Of a DNA stretch of 64,000 bases, positions 47,291 through 58,437 are shown piece by piece. The stretch lies in contig LNAC01001227.1 in NCBI GenBank assembly GCA_002007465.1, positions 186,248-250,247 on the forward strand, written 5' to 3'. Within the stretch, counting starts at the first letter, position 1. Each line of letters starts with the position of its first letter. Made by a program: the position numbers and the translations under genes. The notes below the pieces were generated by a model. That model was not told the DNA's origin, searched no databases, and was given only the letters and a program-made list of their open reading frames with translations. Origin of the DNA: Ailurus styani (lineage: Eukaryota; Chordata; Mammalia; Carnivora; Ailuridae).

Positions 47291-47519
47291 AAAACATAAA
47301 ATAGAGTTTAAGGGACATTGAAAAATACAGAAGATAGAGAAAATATAGAAAAAATAGAGTTTAAGAGGCATATAATAAGACTATTATATAGTCTCCTCTA
47401 AGGAGAGGAGATAGAGACTAGGGGAGATGAAATACTTTTTTAAACGTCTGGGAATTTTCCTAAAATAGTAAAAGTTACTCTACGTATTTAGAAAGCCCAG
47501 AATATCTCAGGCATGATTA

Positions 47520-48200
47520 AAAAAAGAAATCCAACACTTAGTCATGTCATTGTGAAATTATTAAATTCCAAAGAAAAATGGAAGTAAAATGACAATTTCA
47601 TTATGAATCAGGGAATTATAAGATAAGACAAAATGAAATACCACTTCACAATCTCAAAGTGACAGAATTAACAGCCTGACAATGACCAAGGGTTGGTAAA
47701 AGTTGGGAGCTTATATAAACAGCTGTTGAAAGTGCATATACAGATTTGGAAATAGAATTTATAAAGCAATTTGATATTTCCTAGCAAAGAAATCCCCTAT
47801 GACACAGAAATTCCACTTCTAGAGAAATAGTACCCATATCAATGGATTTGTACAAGAATAGAAGAAACAGCATCATTTGCAATAGGAAAAAAATGAACTA
47901 GTCCAAATAACTATTTTGAGGAGAACTTGCTGGTTTGTGTTATATTCTTAAACAACGAGATAAAATATGCAGCCAGGACAAAGAATGAAATAAAATTATA
48001 TCACATATAACTGACTCTGTGTATAAATCCTTAAAACAGCCTTTTGAAATATAGCAAATTACAGAAGAATATATACAATATGATACATTTATATAAAGTT
48101 GAAAAGCAGCCAAAATTTAACAAGATATCATTTGGGGATGAAAAACTATTTTCAAACAAAACAAAGAAATGATGAACACAAAATTTAGAGTAGAGCTTCT
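47520..48200 (+). mobile_element. Old L1/HAL1-like 3' portion
   Basis: CAAAATGAAATACCACTTCAC, CAGAAATTCCACTTCTAG and the following 3' UTR-like text. 47290-47520 is unassigned. Confidence 0.6.
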
Positions 48201-48284
48201 CTCTAGAGAACTGCAGGGGGCAGAATGTGGTTGGGGAAAGGACATCCAGGGACCAACGTCCAGGGACCTTCATAGGTACTCATA

Positions 48285-48482
48285 CTTCTCCTCCTCCTCC
48301 TCCTCCTTCTTAAGATTTTATTTATGTTTTTGAGACAGAGGGAGACAGAGAGAGCACAAGTAGGGGAAGGGGCAGAGGCAGAAAAAGAAGCAGGGAGCCC
48401 ATGAGGGGCTTGATTCCAGGACCCTGGGTTCATGACCTCAGCCAAAGACAGATGCTTAACCAGTGGAGCCACCCAGGAGCCC
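48285..48482 (-). mobile_element. Carnivore tRNA-SINE, antisense, with (CTC)n at its tail end
   Basis: A CTC repeat at 48288-48309 precedes TTAAGATTTTATTTATG; head complement CCACCCAGGAGCCC. Confidence 0.88.
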
Positions 48483-48730
48483 TGGTTCTAATACTTTAGC
48501 AGGGTGGTCATAAAAAGACTTTTATAGAATGAAAATTCTTTAAATAGTACTTGGACATTATCTATACTTTAGGGTGTACTATATTACAAAATGATAAGTT
48601 TAGATATTTTGTAAAGGACCTTTGGATGATGAGGTATTCTGCATTAACCATGCCTCAATTGCTGCATAGTATACCCCCTTACGGCCCATTTCAACTTGTG
48701 AACATTTGGTTTGAAATACATATTTGGTAA

Positions 48731-48921
48731 TGGGAGACCTGATTGTCTCAGTCAGGCTAAGCGTCTGCCTTTGGCTTGGGTCATGACCCCAGGGTCCTGG
48801 GATCGAGTCCCGCATCAGGCTTCCTGCTCATTGGGGAGTCTGCTTCTCTCTCTCTCTCACTCCCCCTGCTTGTGCTCTCCCCCTCTGTCAAATAAATAAA
48901 TAAAATCTAAAAAAAAAAAAA
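48731..48921 (+). mobile_element. Older carnivore tRNA-SINE
   Basis: GGGAGACCTGATTGTCTCAG head; ACATATTTGGTAA / ACATATTTGATAA duplication. Confidence 0.9.
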
Positions 48922-48939
48922 GAAATAAATACATATTTG

Positions 48940-49355
48940 ATAAATATTCACTTAAATACTTGGCTAGGCTCCTGCAAGATGGTCAAATTTCTACCATTTA
49001 TATGGAAATGTTTCTGAAGACATTTATTCCTTCTATCAATTCCTTACAATTTAGTGCTTAATATGCAACCCCAACACAGAAATATTTGCTCTAGAAAACG
49101 TGGCCCTACACTGTCATAATTGTGCTGATGGATGCACAATATAGCTGTAGAAAATTTCCAACATAACTTCTATAACACAATCTTTTCCATTATCATCAAG
49201 TAATAAACTGAGTATAATTTGCTTTATTCACATCAAAGCAGATTCTAATGGAATAGTCCTTCCCTTTCCTATAAATTTATGACCAAATAGAAGCAACTCA
49301 GTTCAGTATAACCAAAGTGGTAAACTTATCTTAATTTTATTAAGAAATCTATTTT
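48940..49355. other. Unassigned DNA without gene
   Basis: Nothing recognisable. Confidence 0.45.
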
Positions 49356-49357
49356 GT

Positions 49358-49532
49358 GGGGCACCTGGTGGCTCAATCAGTTGAGTGTCCAACTCTTGAT
49401 TTCAGCTCAGGTCATGATCTCAGGATTGTGAGATCAAGCTCCACATTGGGTTCCCTGTTCAGTGGGGCATTTTCTTGAGATTCTCTCTCTCCCTCTGCCC
49501 CCCCTAAAATATATACATAAATCTTTTTCAAA
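49358..49532 (+). mobile_element. Older carnivore SINE, short variant
   Basis: GGGGCACCTGGTGGCTCAATC head, CTTGATTTCAGCTCAGG variant as at 26339; AAATCTATTTT duplication. Confidence 0.9.
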
Positions 49533-49539
49533 AATAAAT

Positions 49540-50236
49540 CTATTTTATTACAGAAAGAAAAAAGATAGTTGACAATTGAGAATGGAGTTAGGCTAAGAAT
49601 ACCTTTAATTCAATGTTTCTTAGTCTTACAGTTGTGCTGTGTTCAATATTATGTGCAAACACAATTCCTCTCAAGCTCCAGAACTTTGAATGACATATAA
49701 CTCCTACTTTAAAAAACAAAACAAGACAAAACAAAAACTAAAAAACATTTACCTGATGCAGTAACTTCTGAACATCAGGCTTTTATTACTTGGGGAATAA
49801 ATACCATGCCTCAGCAGGGACCCTGACCACCATAGCAAACTCCAACTTAAGCTCCAGAAATCAAGTATGTGGCACTCGTTTATATGTACACGCAGATGAT
49901 GACCTGGCAACTGAGGAGAGCTAACAGAGGTGGATTGATCTCTTACTGGACAATCAGAAATGGTCTGTGCAGAAGAATTCCCTTGCAGAAAAAAAAAAAT
50001 ACCTGAAAAACTACATCTCTCAGAGAGAACTGTTTTATAGTTCATTGAGATGCTTTTATTTACAGTTGTTAATCTAGAATTCCTGGACTGAAACCTCATT
50101 TCTTGATTCACATCTAACCCCTTACACATCTCAGTACTAGAAAATATAGTTTAAGAAATTAAGGGAAATCAGATATCAGTGGGAAGGAGAGGAAAGAAAA
50201 AAATGTTTGAAAGTTCTGAGTATATTCAAAAGCAAC
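49540..50236. other. Unassigned DNA, one 126-codon minus-strand ORF
   Basis: The minus-strand frame 49749-50129 has no recognisable family, no signal peptide and low-complexity runs of F and S; probably chance. Nothing else seen. Confidence 0.4.
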
Positions 50237-51710
50237 CTTTCCAAGAGGAGCAAGATGGCAGAGGAGAAGGAGACCTAAGTGCTGTTGGGTCCCAGGAGTT
50301 CAGCTAGATAGTTATCAAACCATTCTGAACACCTACAAACTCAATAGGAGATTGAAGAGAAGATGAGCAGCAATTCTGGGAACAGAAAAGCAACCACTTT
50401 CTGGAAGGTAGGACTTGCTAAGAAGTGAACCCTAGGCGATATATGGGAAGTAGACCACAGTGGGAGAGGCCAGCTCCCGGCAAGCAGTAGAGCAGTGGGG
50501 CACAAAATCAGAACTTTTAGAAGTCTGCTCCACTGAGGGACATTGCTCCAGAGGTTAAGCTGTGGGTGGAGCCCTCGCAGGGACAGTGTGGTCTCAGGAC
50601 CTGCAGGGTCACAGAAAGACCAGGGGTGTCTGAGTGTGGGAGAGCTCCCAGGTATCAGAGCGGGGAAGCCAGCTGAAGAGACAGAGCTGAGGAGTAGGCT
50701 GTCAGCTCGGGGTTACCTTAAACCATGATCTGAGGCACAGGAGGGCCACTGTTCTTTCAGCAGGGAACCCACAAGTGGCGGATCCAGGGAGACTCACCTT
50801 CCTCCTCCAGGAGGAGTGTCACGGGAGCATGCTGCAGGAATCTGCTGGGTTTGGAGACTCCAAATGGGGCCATGTGCCAGAGATAAAAATGCTCGGTCAC
50901 AGGCCAGGTGAGCTTGGAGTGCGGCCAGAGACCAGGGAGACAGGAGGGCTTTTCTCCGAGGGCAAACTGAGGAGTGGGGCCCCGAGCTCTCAACTCCCAC
51001 CAGGCTGGAGATTGGGAGGCTGCCATTTTCATTCTCCTCCTCCAAAGCTGTGCGGAAAGCGTTCAGGGAACAAAAGCTCCCAAGAGCGAACCCAAGCAGA
51101 TAGCTTAGTCTTTGCCCCTGGCCTCAGGCAAAGACACTTGAGAATCATGGTAACAGCTCCCCCCAGAAGACCAGCAAGAACATCCAGCCAAGACCGAGTT
51201 GACCAATCACCGAAAATTGTGTAATTCCAGAGCTGGGGAATGCAACATATAGAATTCATGGCTTTTTTCCCATGATTCTTTGGTCTATCAAAGTTAAATT
51301 TTTTAAATTTTATTTCTTTCTTATTCTATTTTTTAAATTTTTCCTCTTTCCTATGTTAACGTTTTTTAACTATTTTATGAATACCTTTTAAAAAATCTTT
51401 TAAAAATTTCATTGTTACATTCTATACCTTTATTGTATTTAACCATATTTTTTGTATACATATGTTTTTCTTTCCTTAAAATTTTGGGATACAGTTTCTT
51501 CTAACAGATAAAAATATACCCTAAATCTAGCACATGGTTTTGTTCTATTCACCAGTCTAATATATATACATATTTTTTTCTCCTTTTTTTCTCCTTTCTT
51601 CTCCCCCTGGTTTTGGTACTCTTCTGATTTCGTTAGTGTATATTTTTCTGGGGTCGTTGTTACCCTTTTAGTATTTTGTTCTCTCATTCATCTATTCTTA
51701 TCTGGATAAA

Positions 51711-51732
51711 ATGAAAAGATGGAAAAACTCAC

Positions 51733-51817
<85 letters not shown>

Positions 51818-52648
51818 TGCAACACCAATAGCTAGGGACCTAACCACTACAGACACTAGTAATATGTCAGAACGAGAGTTCAGAATGAGGATTATCAACG
51901 TGCTAGCTGGGCTAGAAAAACCATGGAAGATACTGGAGAATCCTATTCTGGAGAAATAAAGGAACTAAAATCTAACCAAATTGAAATTTTAAAAAGCTAT
52001 TAATGAGGTACAATCAAAAAAATGGAAGCTCTTACTACTAGGATAAGTGAGGCAGAAGAGAGAATTAGTGATATAGAAGACCAAATGATGGAGAATAAAG
52101 AAGCTGAGCAAAAGAGAGACAAACAACTACTGGACCATGAGGGGATAAATTGACAGATAAGTGATACCATAGATGAAACAATATTAGAATAGTTCGGATC
52201 CCAGAAGAAGAAGAAAGAGGGTATACTGGAGCAAATTATAACAGAGAATTTCCCTAATTTGGCGAAGGGAACAAGCATCAAAGTCCAGGAGGCACAGAGA
52301 AATCCCCTCAAAATCAATAAAAATAGGTCAACACCGTGTCATCTAATACTAAAACCTACAAGTCTCAGTGACAAAGAGAAAATCCTGAAAGCACCTCAGG
52401 ACAAGAGGTCTGGTAGAAATACTAGACTGGCAGCAGACCTATCCACAGAGACCTGTCAGGCCAGAAAGGACTGGCATGATATAGTCAGAGCCCTAAATGA
52501 GAAAAACATGCAGCCAAGAATATCATACCCAGCTAGGCTGTCATTGAAAATAGAAGGAGAGATAAAAGGCTTCCATGACAAACAAAAACTAAAAGACTTT
52601 GCAAACACCAAAGCAGCCCTACAGGAAATATTGAAAGGGGTCCTCTAA
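51711..52648 (+). pseudogene. L1 ORF1 (RNA-binding protein) remnant
   Basis: Begins with ATG at 51711 (MKRWKNSQ). The start is expanded by an AAAG/AG microsatellite (51732-51816) that reads as a Lys/Glu/Arg run. The first frame stops at 51959; the C-terminal RNA-binding region is recognisable at 52259-52648 (WHDIVRALNEKNMQPRISYP, ending LQEILKGVL). ORF1p forms trimers that coat L1 RNA; this copy cannot make an intact protein. Confidence 0.85.
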
Positions 52649-54040
52649 GCAAAGAGAGAGGCTAGAAGTAATAGACCAGAAAGGAACAGAGACAATATAC
52701 AGTAACAGTCACTTTACAGGCAATACAATGGCACTAAATTTATCTCTCTCAGTAATTACCCTGAATGTAAATGGGCTCGATGCCCCAATCAAAAGACACA
52801 GGGCATCAGAATAGATTTTAAAAAATAAGACCAAAAAAATAATAAAAATAATAACAATAATAAGAAAGTAAAAAATAAAAAAATAAGATCCATCAATATG
52901 CTGTCTACAAGAGACTCATTTTAGACCCAAAGACACCTCCAGATTTAAAGTGAGGGGGTGGAAAACAATTTACCATGCTAATGGACATCAAAGGAAAGCT
53001 GGGGTGGCAATCCTTATATCAGATAAACTAGATTTTAAGCCAAAGACTCTAATAAGAGATGAGGAAGGACAATATATCATACTTAAAGGGTCTGTCCTTC
53101 AAGCAGATCTAACAATTTTAAATATCTATGACCCTAACATGGGAGCAGCCAATTATATAAACCAATTAATAACAAAATCAAAGAAACACATCAACAATAA
53201 TACAATAATAGTAGGGGACTTTAACACCCCCCTCACTGAAATGGACAGATCATCTAAGCAAAAGATCAACAAGGAAATAAAGGATTTAAATGACACACTG
53301 GACCAGATAGACATCACAGATATATTCAGAACATTCCATTCAAACCAACAGAATACACATTCTTCTCTAGTGCACATGGAACATTAGTGCACATTGTGAT
53401 CACATCGTGGGTCACAAATCAGGTCTCGAATGGTACCAAAAGATTGGGATTATTCCCTGCATATTTTCAGACTACACTGCTTTGAAATTAGACCTCAACC
53501 ACAAGAGGAAAGTTGGAAAGAACTCAAATACATGGAGGCTAAAGCATATCCTACTAAAGAATGAATTGGTCAACCAGGAAATTAAAGAAGAATTTAAAAA
53601 AATACATGGAAACAAATGAAAATGAAAACACAACTGTTCAAAATCTTTGGGACACAACAAAGGCGGTCCTGAGAGGAAAGTATATAGCAATACAAGCCTT
53701 TCTGAAGAAACAAAAAAGGTCTCAAGTATATGACCAAACCCTCCACCTAAAGGAGCTGGAGAAAGAACAGCAAAGAAAGCCTAAACCCAGCAGGAGAAGA
53801 GAAATAATAAAGATCAGAGCAGAAATCAACGAAATAGAAACCAAAAGAACAGTAGAACAGATCAACAAAACTAGGAGCTGATTCTTTGAAAGAATTAATA
53901 AGATTGGTAAACCCCTGGCCAGACTTATCAAAAAGAAAAGAGAAAGGACCCAAATTAATAAAATCATGAATGAAAGAGGAGAGATCACAACCAACACCAA
54001 AGAAATACAAACAATTATAAGAACATATTATGAGCAACTG

Positions 54041-54218
54041 GGGCGTCTGGGTGGTTCAGTAGGTTAAGCAACTGCCTTCAGCTCAGGTCATGATCCTGGA
54101 GTCCTGGGATCAAGTCCCGCATCAGGCTCCCAGCTCTGTGGGGAGTCTGCTTCTCCCTCTGACCTCCCCTCTGGAAGCTCTCTCTCTCTCAAATAAATAA
54201 ATAAAATCTTTTTTTTTA
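54041..54218 (+). mobile_element. Carnivore tRNA-SINE inserted in L1 ORF2
   Basis: GGGGCGTCTGGGTGGTTCAG head, AAATAAATAAATAAAATC tail. The flanking AAGAACATATTATGAGCA... and AAGAACATATGAGCAGC... copies form the target-site duplication. Confidence 0.92.
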
Positions 54219-54816
54219 AAGAACATATGAGCAGCTATACACCAGCTAATTTGACCGTATGGAAGAAATGGATGCATTCCAAGAGACATGTAAACTACTA
54301 AAACTGAACCAGGAAGAAATAGAAAATCTGAACAGACCATAACCAGTAAGGGGATTGAAGCAGTCCTTTAAAATCTCCCAACAAACAAGAGCCCAGGGCA
54401 GATGGCTTCCCAGGGGAATTCTACCAAACATTTAAAGAAGAACTAACACCTATTTTCCTGACACTGTTCCAAAAAATAGAGATGGAAGGAAAACTTCCAA
54501 ACTCATTTTATGAGCCCAGCATTACCTTGAACCCAAAACCAGACAAAGACCCCATCAAAAAGGAGAATTACAGACCAATATTCTTGATGAACACGGAGGC
54601 AAAAATTCTCACCAAAATACTAGCCAATAGGATCCAACAGCACTTTAAAAGGATTATTCACCACAACGAAGTGGGATTTATTCCTGGGCTGCAACTTTGG
54701 TTCAACATCTGCAAATCAATCAATGTGCTACAATACATTAATAAAAGAAAGAATAAGAACTATATGATACTTTCAATAGATGCTGAAAAAGCATTTGACA
54801 AAGTACGGCACCCTTT

Positions 54817-54930
54817 TTTTTTTATTTTATTTTTATTCTTTGCCCAAGGGGTACAGGTCTGTGAATCATCAGGCTTACATCTTTCACAGCATTCACCAAA
54901 GCACAAACCCTCCCCAATGTCCATAGGCAG
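54817..54930 (-). mobile_element. Short 5'-truncated L1 3' end, antisense, inside the larger L1
   Basis: The reverse complement matches the 3' UTR of the host L1 itself (compare 57050-57150: GATTCACAGACCTGTACCCCT). It carries a T-rich end at 54817-54840 and a short flanking repeat (GCACCCTTT) on both sides, so it is a separate later insertion. Confidence 0.85.
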
Positions 54931-57349
54931 CACCCTTTCTTGATCAAAACTCTTCACAGTGTAGTCATTGAGGGTACATACCTCAATATCATCAAAGCCA
55001 TCTATGAAAAAACCACAGCGAATATCATCCTCAATGGGGAAAACTAAGAGCTTTCCCCTAAGATCAAGAACATGTCAGAGCTGTCCACTATCATCACTGC
55101 TATTCAACAGAGTCCTAGAAGTCCTAGCCTCAGCAATCAGACAACAAAAAAGAAATAAAAGGCATTCAAATCGGCGAAGAAGAAGTCAAACTCTCATTCT
55201 TTGTAGATGATATGATACTTTATGTGGAAAACCCAAAAGACTCCACTCCAAAACTGCTAGAACTCATACAGGAATTCAGTCAAGTGTCAGGATATAAAAT
55301 CAATGCACAAAAATCAGTTGCACTTCTACATACCAACAGCAAGGCAGAAGAAAGAGAAATTAAGGAGTTAATCCCATTTACAATTGCACCCAAAACCATA
55401 AGATACCTAGGAATAAACCTAACCAAAGANGACTCAGAAAACTATAGAGTACTCATGAAAGAAATTGAGGAAGATGCAAAGAAATGGAAAAACGTTCCAT
55501 GCTCATGAATTGGAAGAACAAATATTGTGAAAATGTCTATGCTACCTAGAACAATTGACACATTTAATGCAATCCCTATCAAATACCATCAACTTTTTTC
55601 AAAGAAATGGAACAAATAATCCTAAAGTTTATATGGAACCAGAGAAGACCCCAAATAGCCAGAGGAATGTTGAAAAAGAAAACCAAAGTTGGTGGCATCA
55701 CAATTCCAGACTTCAAGCTCTACCACAAAGTTGTCATCATCAAGACAGTATGGTACTAGCACAAAAACAGACACATAGATCAGTGGAACAGAATAGAGAG
55801 CCCAGAAATGGACCCTCAACTCTATGGTCAACTAATCTTCGACACAGCAGGAAGGAATGTCCAATGGAAAAAAGACAGTCTCTTCAACAAATGGTGTTGG
55901 GAAAACTGGACAACCACATGCAGAAGAATGAAACAGGACCATTTCCTTACACCACACACACAGATAGACTCCAAATGGATGAGAGACCTCAATGTGAGAC
56001 AGGAATCCATCAAAATCCTTGAGGAGAACACAGGCAGCAACCTCCTCGACCTCAGCCGCAGCAACTTCTTTCTAGAAACATCACCAAAGGCAAGGGAAGC
56101 AAGGGCAAAAATAAACTATCAGGACTTCATCAAGATGAAAAGCTTTTGCACAGCAAAGGAGACAGTCAAAAAAACCAAAAGATAACTGACAGAATGGGAG
56201 AAGATATTTTCAAAAGATATCAGGTAAAGGGCTAGTATCCAAAATCTATAAAGAACTTATCAAACTCAACACCCAAAGAACAGATAAGAAATGGGCAGAA
56301 GACATGAAACAGACATTTCTGCCAAGAAGGCCTCCAAATGGCCAAGAGACACGAGAAAGTGCTCCACATCACTCAGCATCAGGGAAATATAAATCAAAAC
56401 CACAGTGAGATACTACCTCACCCCAGTCAGAACGGCTAAAATTAACAAGTCAGGAAACACCAGATGTTGGTGAGGATGCGGAGAAAGGGGAACCCTCCTA
56501 CACTGTTGGTGGGAATGCAAGCTGGTGCAGCCACTCTAGAAAACAGTATGAAGGTTCCTCAAAAAGTTGAAAATAGAGCTACCCTACAACCCAGCAACCA
56601 CACTACTGGGTATTTACCCTAAAGATACAAATGTAGTGATCTGCAGGGGCACGTGCACCTGAATGTTTATAGCAGCAATGTCCACAGTAGCCAAACTATG
56701 AAAAGAACCTAGATGTCCATCAACAGATGAATGGATAAAGAAGAGGTGGCATATATATACAATGGAATACTATGCGGCCTTCAAAAGAAATGAAATCTTG
56801 CCATTTGCAACAACGTGGATGGAACTAGAGGGTATTATGCTAAGCGAAATAAGTCAATCATAAAAAGATAATTATCATATGATCTCTCTGATATGAGGAA
56901 TTTGAGAGGCAGGGTGGGGGGTCGTGTGAGGTAGGGAGGGAAAAAATGTAACAAGATGGGATCGGAAGAGAGACAAACCATAAGAGGCTCTTAATCTCAC
57001 AAATCAAACTGAGGGTTGCTGGGGGTTGGGGGATTGGGTTAGGGTGGCTGGGTGATGGACACTGGGGAGGGTTTGTGCTATGGTGAGTGCTGTGAAATGT
57101 GTAAGCCTGATGATTCACAGACCTGTACCCCTGGGGCAATAATACATTTTATGTTAATAAATTTTCTTTATTAAAGAACTTTTAAAGAACTTCAAAAAAC
57201 TTTATTAAAGAACTTTATTATATAATTATAAAATAGAGGATGCAGAGGAAATTGAGCAATACACTGTAGCAATAAAAAGTCCCTTTGAGAACAAGGATAT
57301 TTTCTAAGATGTGAAGGCTATGAGTCATTGGTGTGGGGATTACCAGGTC

Positions 57350-57404
57350 ATATAGATATAGATATAGATATAGATATAGATATAGATATAGATATAGATA
57401 TATA
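57350..57404. repeat. (TAGATA)n hexanucleotide repeat
   Basis: About nine units, uninterrupted. Confidence 0.95.
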
Positions 57405-58387
57405 GGTAGGTAGATTACAAATGCCTCCTGACACTTGTGAATTTTAATCAATAGAGACCAGTTTGATCTTGTTCTTAAGTATTTTTAAGGAAGGGAGTGG
57501 AACACTACTACATCTAACTAACCTTCCAGAGAAGCATTATATTTTCATGTCTAATTGAAATTACTTCCTCTAACATTCAAATTATTTCTCCTAATATAAA
57601 TCAAAAATCCCCAAATAATTTGGAAGAATAGAATGAAACTACCTTCTGAGTCTTGAAGGCTCAGGAAACTGTGTTTTGACATAGAGAATGGATCTGAATT
57701 GTGAAGTAGTCATACCATGTGAGGCAATTCAACTGGGTTGAACTTGTGAGATTGCCTAGTGGTAAGCATTTTGATAGAAGAGATATAAACAAACCCACAA
57801 TGCAACATACACAGCATGAGAAAAATCCAGAAGTTTCAAGAGATGCAAGCAAAGGAGGTAGAAAAAAAACATAAAATAGGAAAAGAAATTCACACGGCCA
57901 AGTTGTAAATACATATGCTATATGCCCAGCTCTGTGTTAAGTGTGAAAATTTGGAATCTATCCCTTTCCCAGTTAACAAACGTGTAGTGGCAAGGACCGA
58001 AAGTAAAATTGGAAGTGGAGAGGAGGGCCCCACAAATGTCAAAGGCAGACTGAAGGATGAATGAGGCCTGAAAGATAGAGAAATTCTACCCAGCAAAATA
58101 AAACTGTATTTTTAAGCCCCTGATATGTCCGCACGCTCAGCCCACTTCTCTTGATACTTAACCACTTCACCATTTCCCCATTTAGTTGTTTCCTAAACTG
58201 AGGAGACAGATGTGTCGCCCAGTAAAGTCCCTTGTCCTCCTTATGCAAGAAAGGAAACCCTGACTAAAACACAAAGCCACAGAACACGTTGATATTATGA
58301 TGTCTTAGGGTCACACTTCCTAAAAAACAGAAAAAGAGTCATTTTCCTTGAATCTTACCAACAAAATACTCTGGGACTCAGAAACTG
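57405..58387. other. Upstream flank of CLEC4E without recognised repeats
   Basis: About 1 kb without SINE or L1. No second gene or clear TATA box; presumably contains the CLEC4E promoter. Confidence 0.45.
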
Positions 58388-58437
58388 ATGAGAGAAGGTG
58401 AGAAAGAGAGAGGGAAAGAGAGAGAGAGAGAGAGAGA
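58388..58437 (+). promoter_or_regulatory. CLEC4E: Purine-rich 5' leader of CLEC4E with upstream ATG
   Basis: The 50 bases before the CLEC4E start codon are almost all A and G, ending in a run of about eleven GA units that abuts the ATG. An upstream ATG at 58388 is out of frame with the main start and its reading frame stays open through exon 1, so it would compete for initiation if transcription begins upstream of it. The main ATG has an A at -3. I see no convincing TATA box in the 100 bases upstream; the transcription start is not known from sequence. Confidence 0.45.

Larger units (their letters stand above)
52728..56900 (+). pseudogene. L1 ORF2 (endonuclease / reverse transcriptase) remnant
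   Basis: ATG at 52728, about 80 bases after ORF1. The first frame (MALNLSLSVITLNVNGLDAP) stops near 52814. Endonuclease pieces are seen at 52950-53387 (GWKTIYHANGHQRKAG, VGDFNTPL). Reverse-transcriptase pieces are at 54482-54820 ([31 protein letters not shown]) and 54968-55500, with the active-site FVDDM at about 55200-55214. The C-terminal region continues to about 56900. Multiple stops, a SINE and an L1 fragment interrupt it. Confidence 0.88.
50237..57165 (+). mobile_element. Near full-length carnivore L1 (LINE-1), sense, inactive
   Basis: Starts with the L1 5' UTR (AAGAGGAGCAAGATGGCAGAGG near 50241 is the typical promoter end), then the ORF1 remnant, the ORF2 remnant and a 3' UTR ending in TAATAAATT without a long A tail. 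The coding frames are broken by stops and frameshifts and by two later insertions: a SINE at 54041-54218 and an antisense L1 tail at 54817-54930. One undetermined base (n) lies at 55430. No clear target-site duplication was found. Confidence 0.93.

Noticed and set aside
55555..56185. Two 125-155-codon ORFs
   Set aside because: Frame-shifted pieces of the inactivated L1 ORF2, not separate genes.
57350..57404. Possible CRISPR-like or satellite array
   Set aside because: Plain hexanucleotide microsatellite with no spacers; CRISPR arrays do not occur in mammalian genomes.
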